DNA from: an uncultured Oscillospiraceae bacterium
GTDB lineage: Bacteria > Bacillota_A > Clostridia > Oscillospirales > Oscillospiraceae
Assembly (NCBI GenBank): GCA_944387745.1
Contig: CALXGD010000171.1
Coordinates: 1-10,567 of the forward strand
Direction: 5' to 3'
DNA: 10,567 nucleotides
Translations under genes and position numbers: made by a program
The notes under the pieces: model-generated
What the model was told of the DNA's origin: nothing
What the model saw: the letters and a program-made list of their open reading frames with translations, nothing else
The model's database searches: none
Shown: positions 6,128 to 10,567 of the stretch, one piece after another
Position numbering within the stretch: position 1 is the first letter of the stretch
How the letters are laid out: every line of letters begins with the position of its first letter

Positions 6128-7507
6128 GTGGACAGACAGATTCATCTCACCTCCGGCTCTATCACCGGGCAGCTGATCCGCCTCAGCCTCCCTCTGCTGG
6201 CGGCCAACGTCCTACAGCAGCTCTACAACATCATCAACTCCCTGGTGGTCACCTACTACATCGGCGGAGACGCCTTCGCCGCCCTCGGGGTGGCGGAGAG
6301 CGTGATGAATCTCTTTATTTTTGTCATCACCGGGGCCTGCATGGGCTCCTCCGTGCTGGTGGCCCGCTTCTTCGGGGAACAGAATTTTCCCCGCCTGCGC
6401 CAGCAGCTCTTTATCTCCGGCGTGCTCATTGGCAGTGTCGTCCTGGTGGTGGTGACCCTCACCCTCCTGTTTCTGCACCCCCTGCTCCTGCTGATCCAGA
6501 CTCCCCTAGAGCTGATGGACTATGTCACCGACTACCTGCGGATCATTCTCACCGGCATGGTCTTTACCTTCGCCTACAACTACCTGGCCGCCACCCTCCG
6601 AGCCATCGGCAACACCCAGGCCGCCCTTGGCTTTCTGCTGATCTCCCTGGTGTACAATCTGGCGGTCGCCTGGGTCCTGGTGGCCCAGATGGATCTGGGT
6701 ATCCGGGGCACCGCCCTAGCCACCTCCAGCGCCCAGCTTCTCTCCGCCCTGCTGTGCTTCCTCTACATCCGGAAAAGGCAGCCCTTTCTGATGATCCGCA
6801 CCAGCGACATGCGTATGGACCCCCTTCTCATGCGTCTGACCATCAGCTACGGGGCGGTGGCAGCCCTGCAGCAGTCCAGTCTCTACCTGGGCAAGCTCAT
6901 GGTCCAAAGCGCCGTCAACGGCATCAGCACCGCCGCCATCTCTGCCTTCACTGCCACCACCCGGATTGAAAACTTCAGCCAGGCCTTCGGCAACAGCGGC
7001 TGCGAGGCCATTGCTATCTTTGTAGCCCAGAACCAGGGGGCGGGAAAGCACCGCCGGGCCTTACAGGGCTTCCTCCGGGGCCTGGCCATCGTCACCGCAG
7101 TGGGCGTCCTCTTCTCCCTACTTATGGCCCTTGCCAGCCACGGACTGGTGGCCCCCTTCCTCTCGGGGGAAGAAGAGAGCATCGCCTTGGGCGCCTCCTA
7201 CCTCCGGGGAATCAGTCCCTTCTACTTCCTCTCCTTTATCGGCTTCTCCTTTGTGGGACACTACCGGGGTATCGGCCGAATGAACGTCACCTTTGTGGGC
7301 ACCACCCTTCAGATTGCAGTCCGGGTCATCGGCACCTACGCCCTGGTAGACGCCCTCGGCCTCAACGCGGTGGCCCTGGCCACCGGCCTAGGGTGGCTGA
7401 TTATCTGCCTATTCCACTCCACCATCTTCTATTTGGAGCGAAAGGGCATCGGATACAAGCTGCCCACAGAGGACCTGGACCAACCGGAACATTTAGATAA
7501 ACAATAA
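6128..7507 (+). CDS. MATE-family multidrug/metabolite efflux protein
   Basis: This is a 459-residue polytopic inner-membrane protein of the MATE (NorM/MepA/DinF) family, which exports cationic drugs or metabolites in exchange for Na+ or H+. The family start is clear: LTSGSITGQLIRLSLPLLAA (7-26) followed by NVLQQLYNIINSLVV (27-41). About twelve hydrophobic segments follow, with the usual family landmarks: GACMGSSVLVARFFGEQN in the first half, and NSGCEAIAIFVAQNQGAGKHRRA in the second, which is its counterpart in the other bundle. Residue 37 is asparagine where many MATE proteins have aspartate in helix 1. The start is GTG 6128, chosen because AAGGGGGG (6113-6120) lies 7 bases upstream and a good promoter lies just before it; the frame stays open upstream to 5834, but that part is not protein-like. 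The substrate cannot be told from sequence. Confidence 0.92.
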   Translation: MDRQIHLTSGSITGQLIRLSLPLLAANVLQQLYNIINSLVVTYYIGGDAFAALGVAESVMNLFIFVITGACMGSSVLVARFFGEQNFPRLRQQLFISGVLIGSVVLVVVTLTLLFLHPLLLLIQTPLELMDYVTDYLRIILTGMVFTFAYNYLAATLRAIGNTQAALGFLLISLVYNLAVAWVLVAQMDLGIRGTALATSSAQLLSALLCFLYIRKRQPFLMIRTSDMRMDPLLMRLTISYGAVAALQQSSLYLGKLMVQSAVNGISTAAISAFTATTRIENFSQAFGNSGCEAIAIFVAQNQGAGKHRRALQGFLRGLAIVTAVGVLFSLLMALASHGLVAPFLSGEEESIALGASYLRGISPFYFLSFIGFSFVGHYRGIGRMNVTFVGTTLQIAVRVIGTYALVDALGLNAVALATGLGWLIICLFHSTIFYLERKGIGYKLPTEDLDQPEHLDKQ

Positions 7508-7510
7508 AAA

Positions 7511-7548
7511 TGAGGCGCAGACCGTGCTCGGTCTGCGCCTCACTTTTT
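7511..7548. terminator. Bidirectional intrinsic terminator
   Basis: A 13-bp perfect stem, TGAGGCGCAGACC (7511-7523) with GGTCTGCGCCTCA (7530-7542), encloses the loop GTGCTC. TTTTT follows on the plus strand, and AAAAA precedes, giving a U-run on the minus strand. It begins 3 bases after the MATE stop and also serves the convergent gene at 7663. Confidence 0.92.
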
Positions 7549-7662
7549 GCTGTCTATCGTCTGTTATCTGTTCCCCCAGGGGGGCAGGACACCAGGATCG
7601 TTTTTGAGCTTAGGCATATAAAATAGAAGTTGGAATGTCTGTAATGCTCTGCGGTTTCTCCG

Positions 7663-8175
7663 CTATGTGACGCTGTAGCCGCCCCGGACCAGTACCTTCA
7701 CGGTGCTCCCGCCGGCGGTGACATAGTGGTCCGTCATGGTGGCCAGATACAGGTGGTTCTGTACCAGGCCCGCCCCACTGTTCAGGTTCTCCCCCGTGGT
7801 GATGTCTACCAGAGCCGGATTCACCACCGCACCTGCGGTGGCGCTCCCCACCCGGAGCATCACTTCGCTGCCCAGGTCCAGGTTCAGCCTCTGGCCTGGG
7901 CTGAGGGTCACCACCACATAGGAGGCGCCGCTGCCGGCTCCGCCCCCTTGGGCCATCGCCTGCTCCAGCTGCCCCAGCAGCTCCGCCTGGCGGGCGTCCG
8001 CCCGGGCCTCCGCGTCCGCCACCAGTTTCGGCAGCACTGTCTCGTCCAAATAGCTCAGGGTGACCAGGGGATCATCCTCTCCCCCGGCCCCAGCTGCCAG
8101 AGCCGCCCCGGTCCCCAGACACACCGCTGTGAGGATGAGGGCCCCCAGCCGAATCTTCCAGTTTTTCCGTCTCAT
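7663..8175 (-). CDS. Exported protein of unknown function with coiled-coil segment
   Basis: I recognise this only as a type common in Oscillospiraceae-like genomes, without a known function. The 170-residue product begins with a positively charged stretch (MRRKNWKIR) and a hydrophobic core (10-25), ending in an alanine-rich, signal-peptidase-like site near 25-28 (GAALAAG). The mature part starts with an acidic segment (GGEDDPLVTLSYLDETVLPK, 31-50). A probable amphipathic helix follows (48-75, rich in A, E, Q and L), then a glycine linker, and a beta-rich domain with VVVTLSPGQRLNLDLGSEVM (87-106), LRVGSA, LVDITTGENL and KVLVRGGYSVT at the end. That closing domain looks like a compact adhesion or envelope module. 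ATG 8175 is preceded by GAAGGAGG with a 7-base spacer. It stops at TAG and shares the bidirectional terminator at 7511-7548. It may follow ndoA in one transcript. Confidence 0.8.
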   Translation of the reverse strand: MRRKNWKIRLGALILTAVCLGTGAALAAGAGGEDDPLVTLSYLDETVLPKLVADAEARADARQAELLGQLEQAMAQGGGAGSGASYVVVTLSPGQRLNLDLGSEVMLRVGSATAGAVVNPALVDITTGENLNSGAGLVQNHLYLATMTDHYVTAGGSTVKVLVRGGYSVT

Positions 8176-8251
8176 AAGTACGCCTCCTTCGGGCCTCAGC
8201 CCTGCTTCTCTTTATGTACACCGCCCCAAAAGGGCGGCCGCCTTAGGTCGG

Positions 8252-8623
8252 TCACACCATGGTCTCCGGGTGGAGGCCGAAGCTGACCGCAATGGCGTTA
8301 TCCACTTTCTTCATAACCTTGTCGTCCAGCCTGCCCATATGCTCCCGAAGGCGGCGTTTGTCCAATGTGCGGATCTGCTCCAGGAGAATGATGGAGTCCT
8401 TGGGGAGTCCGCAGCTCAGCGCCGAGAGAGAAATATGGGTGGGAAGTCTGGCCTTCCCGGTCTGAGAGGTGATAGCCGCCGCAATCACAGTGGGACTGTG
8501 CCGGTTGCCCGTGTCGTTCTGCACGATGAGCACCGGGCGCACGCCCCCCTGTTCACTGCCTACCACCGGACTGAGGTCGGCATAAAAAATGTCGCCCCGC
8601 TTTACACTGTTGTCCACACACAC
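8252..8623 (-). CDS. ndoA: EndoA/MazF-type mRNA interferase toxin
   Basis: This is a type II toxin of the MazF/PemK family, a ribosome-independent endoribonuclease cutting single-stranded RNA at short motifs. The 123-residue product aligns well with B. subtilis Endo[21 protein letters not shown] (7-26), [12 protein letters not shown] (26-37, carrying the catalytic arginine R29, equivalent to R25), [10 protein letters not shown] (43-52, with T52 equivalent to T48), [24 protein letters not shown] and [19 protein letters not shown]. The proposed start is GTG 8623, with GGAG 5 bases upstream; a second in-frame GTG at 8617 is possible. No MazE-type or other antitoxin gene lies directly upstream or downstream. 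The alr-toxin neighbourhood is also found in Bacillus, where the antitoxin gene sits between the two. Confidence 0.95.
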   Translation of the reverse strand: MCVDNSVKRGDIFYADLSPVVGSEQGGVRPVLIVQNDTGNRHSPTVIAAAITSQTGKARLPTHISLSALSCGLPKDSIILLEQIRTLDKRRLREHMGRLDDKVMKKVDNAIAVSFGLHPETMV

Positions 8624-8647
8624 TCACACTCCGCTGGAAAATAGTAG

Positions 8648-8680
8648 GCGTTACGAGGCCGCTGAGGTCTTATGTAACGC
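8648..8680 (-). repeat. Inverted repeat in the ndoA leader
   Basis: GCGTTAC (8648-8654) and GTAACGC (8674-8680) are perfect 7-base inverted repeats with 19 bases between them, just upstream of the ndoA ribosome-binding site. They could form a leader hairpin or an operator half-site pair. No partner protein is evident. Confidence 0.5.
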
Positions 8681-8711
8681 TGTACTAGGATTTTCCCACG
8701 GGTGGGCGGGG

Positions 8712-8717
8712 ATTATA
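8712..8717 (-). promoter_or_regulatory. Candidate -10 element for ndoA
   Basis: On the minus strand TATAAT (8717-8712, in GCGTATAATCCCC) lies about 90 bases before the ndoA start, in the gap after alr. The -35 region (GAGAAT / AGAATT) is a poor match, so this is a tentative promoter giving ndoA its own transcription. Confidence 0.45.
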
Positions 8718-8826
8718 CGCGGCCGGAGCGGAAAATTCTCCCTGCCCGTCTCCCGCCACAGGCCAGCGGCCTGCCGCTCCAGGACATTCTATGTGACTTC
8801 GACGGGATGGGTGCACAGCCCGCACA

Positions 8827-8846
8827 GGCGGACAGGCAGGTCCGCC
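8827..8846 (-). repeat. GC hairpin directly after alr, REP-like or terminator
   Basis: GGCGGAC (8827-8833) and GTCCGCC (8840-8846) form a 7-bp stem with a 6-base loop, starting right after the alr stop. No U-run follows on the minus strand, so it looks more like a GC-rich palindromic intergenic repeat or mRNA 3'-end stabiliser than a strong terminator. Another palindrome (CAGGCC-AGC-GGCCTG, 8759-8773) follows in the same gap. Confidence 0.5.
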
Positions 8847-8847
8847 C

Positions 8848-9978
8848 CTACTGCTGCAAATACACCCGGGGCACTCGGGGGCTGACGGCGCACAGGAGCT
8901 CGTAGGGGATGGTCCCCGCCAGTTGGGCGGCCCGCTCCAGGAGGGGGCCGTCGTATACCACCGCCGTGTCCCCCGCCTGAACGTCGGGCAGATCCGTCAC
9001 GTCCACCATGCACATGTCCATGCACACCCGGCCCACAATGGGGCACTCCGTGCCGTGGATCTTTATGGCCATCCGGTTGGACAGACTCCGGGGGTAGCCG
9101 TCCCCATACCCGATGGGCACCACCGCCAGCCGGGAGTCCCGCTCCAGCCGGGCGGTGCAGCCGTAGCTGACAGACGTCCCTCTGGGCAGAGCCCGCACGG
9201 CGGCGATGCGGCTCTTCACCGTCATCACCGGCTCCAGTCCAGGGCCGTCCAGGCCCCGCAGCTCCTCCGCCGGGTAATAGCCGTACAGCACCAGTCCCGG
9301 CCGCACCATGTCCAGGTGGGTGCAGGGGTACTTCAGCACCGCCGCGCTAGAGGCGCAGTGGCAGATGGGGAAGGAAATCCCCCGCCTCTCCAGGGTAGCT
9401 TTCGCGTCCAGGAATTTGGTGAACTGGTCCATGGTATATTCCTCGCTGCCGTCGGCATCGGCGAAGTGGGTGAACAGCCCCTCCGCCTCCAGGCCGGGGA
9501 GACGGCACAGCTGGGCGATTTTCTCCGCCGTCTCCTCCCCCCGCTCCGGGTCCCAGAAAAAGCCCAGACGGCTCATCCCCGTGTCCAGCTTCACATGGAT
9601 TTTTAGCGTCTTTCCCGCCCTCTGGGCGGCCTGGGACAGCTTCTCCCCCGTCTCCAGATCCTCCACCATCTGCGTGACGCCGTACTCCAGCAGGAGGGGG
9701 AAGCACTCCTCCGGGGTCTCCCCCAGACACAGGACGGGGATGGTGACCCCGCTGCGGCGCAACTCCTCTGCCTCGCTGATACAGGCCACCGCCAGCATGT
9801 CGGCCCCCAGCTCCTCCAGCTTCTTGCCAATCACCGCCGCCCCGTGGCCATAGGCGTTGGCCTTGCACAGGCCCAGGAAGCGGCAGCCGGGGACCAGCAT
9901 GGCCCGCAGAGCCCGATAGTTGTGCTCCAGGGCGGACAGATCGATCTCCGCCCAGGTTCTCATGTTCGTGGTATCCAA
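8848..9978 (-). CDS. alr: Alanine racemase (PLP-dependent)
   Basis: Alr interconverts L- and D-alanine, supplying D-alanine for peptidoglycan and influencing alanine-triggered germination in spore formers. The 376-residue product has the complete fold. The N-terminal TIM-barrel part carries the PLP lysine in LCKANAYGHG (37-46, K39, the same number as in Geobacillus Alr), HVKLDTGMSRLGF (128-140), THFADAD (170-176) and the phosphate-binding region DMVRPGLVLYGYYP (223-236). The C-terminal beta domain carries the second catalytic base in SVSYGCT (269-275, Y272) and VPIGYGDGYPR, plus GRVCMDMCMVDVTD. The end (PYELLCAVSPRVPRVY) is normal. The start is TTG 9978, chosen because AAGGAG lies 6 bases upstream; the first ATG (9963) would be 21 bases away. 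It follows the lipoprotein gene by 21 bases, so the two are probably one operon. Confidence 0.96.
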   Translation of the reverse strand: MDTTNMRTWAEIDLSALEHNYRALRAMLVPGCRFLGLCKANAYGHGAAVIGKKLEELGADMLAVACISEAEELRRSGVTIPVLCLGETPEECFPLLLEYGVTQMVEDLETGEKLSQAAQRAGKTLKIHVKLDTGMSRLGFFWDPERGEETAEKIAQLCRLPGLEAEGLFTHFADADGSEEYTMDQFTKFLDAKATLERRGISFPICHCASSAAVLKYPCTHLDMVRPGLVLYGYYPAEELRGLDGPGLEPVMTVKSRIAAVRALPRGTSVSYGCTARLERDSRLAVVPIGYGDGYPRSLSNRMAIKIHGTECPIVGRVCMDMCMVDVTDLPDVQAGDTAVVYDGPLLERAAQLAGTIPYELLCAVSPRVPRVYLQQ

Positions 9979-9999
9979 GTCTTTCTCCTTCTTTTTGCT

Positions 10000-10567
10000 C
10001 TATTCCATGGTAAATTCCGTGAGGGTACACTGGATCACCCGGAAACCGTCCACCAAGACCTCCCCCCGCTCCAGGGCGTGGGTCTCCGGGTCAAACCAGA
10101 GGGAAACTTCCCGGCCCGTACCTGGCTTCTGATCCGGATCGGCGCAGTCCACCCGCAGAGTGGGGCCGTCCTCCCCCTCCTCCAGGGCGCACCGGGCCAT
10201 GTACCCGGACCGGGCGGCCTCCAGCAGCTGTGGCAGGGCGGATACAGGGGAGAGTCCGTCCTGGTCCAGGGAACCGGTCTCCACCATCAGGCCGTCGTAC
10301 TCCAGGGTCCCATTCTCCCCCTGGAGTCGGGCGGTGAGTCCGGCGGCCCACTCCGGCTCCACCAGGGTGAGGGCGGTCTCCTCCCCGCTGACCGAGGCGT
10401 CCAGGACAAAGTCGTACACCCGCTGGCCGTAGTCGGCGGTGATCTCCGCCCGGGCGGACAGGCCCTCCAGGGCCAGGTACTCCTGCCGGATGGCCAGGGC
10501 CAGCTCCTCCGCCTGGTTTCCTTCCTCCATCCCGCCGCAGGAGGGGAGCAGCAGGAGGGTCAGTATC
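10000..10567 (-). CDS. Lipoprotein, GerS-like by context (5' end outside window)
   Basis: The frame is open to the window edge and its upstream part encodes a lipoprotein signal: hydrophobic ILTLLLLPSCGG with a lipobox LPSC, whose lipidated cysteine codon is at 10539-10537. The internal ATG at 10530, only three codons after that cysteine, is therefore not the start. The mature part (about 180 residues) is a helix then extended strands: LALAIRQEYLALEGLSARAE, YGQRVYDFVLDA, a middle YDGLMVETGSLDQ, and closing VSLWFDPETHALERGEVLVD and FRVIQCTLTEFTME. That is compatible with a LolA/LppX-like half-barrel. In C. difficile the germination lipoprotein GerS has this general size and is co-transcribed with alr2. 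This gene lies 21 bases before alr, so GerS-like is a reasonable inference, not a sequence-proven call. The stop is TAG (10002-10000). Confidence 0.75.
   Translation of the reverse strand, partial: ILTLLLLPSCGGMEEGNQAEELALAIRQEYLALEGLSARAEITADYGQRVYDFVLDASVSGEETALTLVEPEWAAGLTARLQGENGTLEYDGLMVETGSLDQDGLSPVSALPQLLEAARSGYMARCALEEGEDGPTLRVDCADPDQKPGTGREVSLWFDPETHALERGEVLVDGFRVIQCTLTEFTME

Noticed and set aside
8717..8791. 24-codon open frame between alr and ndoA as an antitoxin gene
   Set aside because: It has no ribosome-binding site, an arginine- and glycine-rich sequence without MazE-like features, and ends inside the -10 element.
8923..9606. 227-codon plus-strand open frame antisense to alr
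   Set aside because: It is a shadow of alr, with compositionally biased translation and no homology that I recognise.
10528..10530. ATG as start of the lipoprotein gene
   Set aside because: The frame is open upstream and encodes a hydrophobic stretch and lipobox cysteine three codons before this ATG, and no ribosome-binding site precedes it.

Overview
The window is about 10.6 kb of GC-rich, densely coded chromosome. Gene content and order (an nrnA-truB-ribF cluster, a spoIIA operon, a lipoprotein-alr pair, a lone MazF/EndoA gene) point to an endospore-lineage Firmicute of class Clostridia. The base composition and protein style resemble the Oscillospiraceae (Flavonifractor / Intestinimonas / Lawsonibacter type). 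That assignment is by recall, not by search. I saw no rRNA, tRNA, CRISPR array, insertion sequence or phage gene.

Layout. (1) Positions 1-2089, plus strand: the 3' end of a DHH/DHHA1 phosphoesterase (NrnA type), then truB, then ribF, with truB and ribF overlapping by four bases. (2) 2185-3540, plus: a polytopic membrane protein of the DUF1576 type with a clear internal duplication, ended by a GC hairpin. (3) 3699-4256, plus: a small two-helix membrane protein with a PH-like tail, with its own extended -10 promoter and a strong terminator. (4) 5871-4388, minus: the spoIIA operon spoIIAA-spoIIAB-sigF, convergent with the previous gene. (5) 6128-7507, plus: a MATE-family efflux protein with a near-consensus promoter, ended by a bidirectional terminator. 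(6) 8175-7663, minus: an exported protein of unknown function. (7) 8623-8252, minus: an EndoA/MazF-type RNA toxin gene with no antitoxin beside it. (8) 10567-8848, minus: a lipoprotein with a visible lipobox (GerS-like by context), directly followed by alanine racemase.

The most striking observation is in sigF. An in-frame amber codon (TAG, 4577-4579 on the minus strand) splits the gene after codon 177. The remaining 62 codons encode an intact, well-conserved sigma region 4 that ends at TAA. Four intact genes in the window end in TAG, so general recoding of amber is unlikely. A nonsense mutation (possibly an asporogenous strain or an assembly error) is the simplest reading; site-specific readthrough is the more exciting alternative.

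Functionally, SpoIIAA, SpoIIAB and sigma F form the forespore partner-switching module. The GerS-like lipoprotein plus Alr resembles the gerS-alr2 arrangement described in Clostridioides difficile, which links that end of the window to spore germination. The other genes serve RNA modification, flavin cofactor synthesis, efflux and cell-wall precursor supply.
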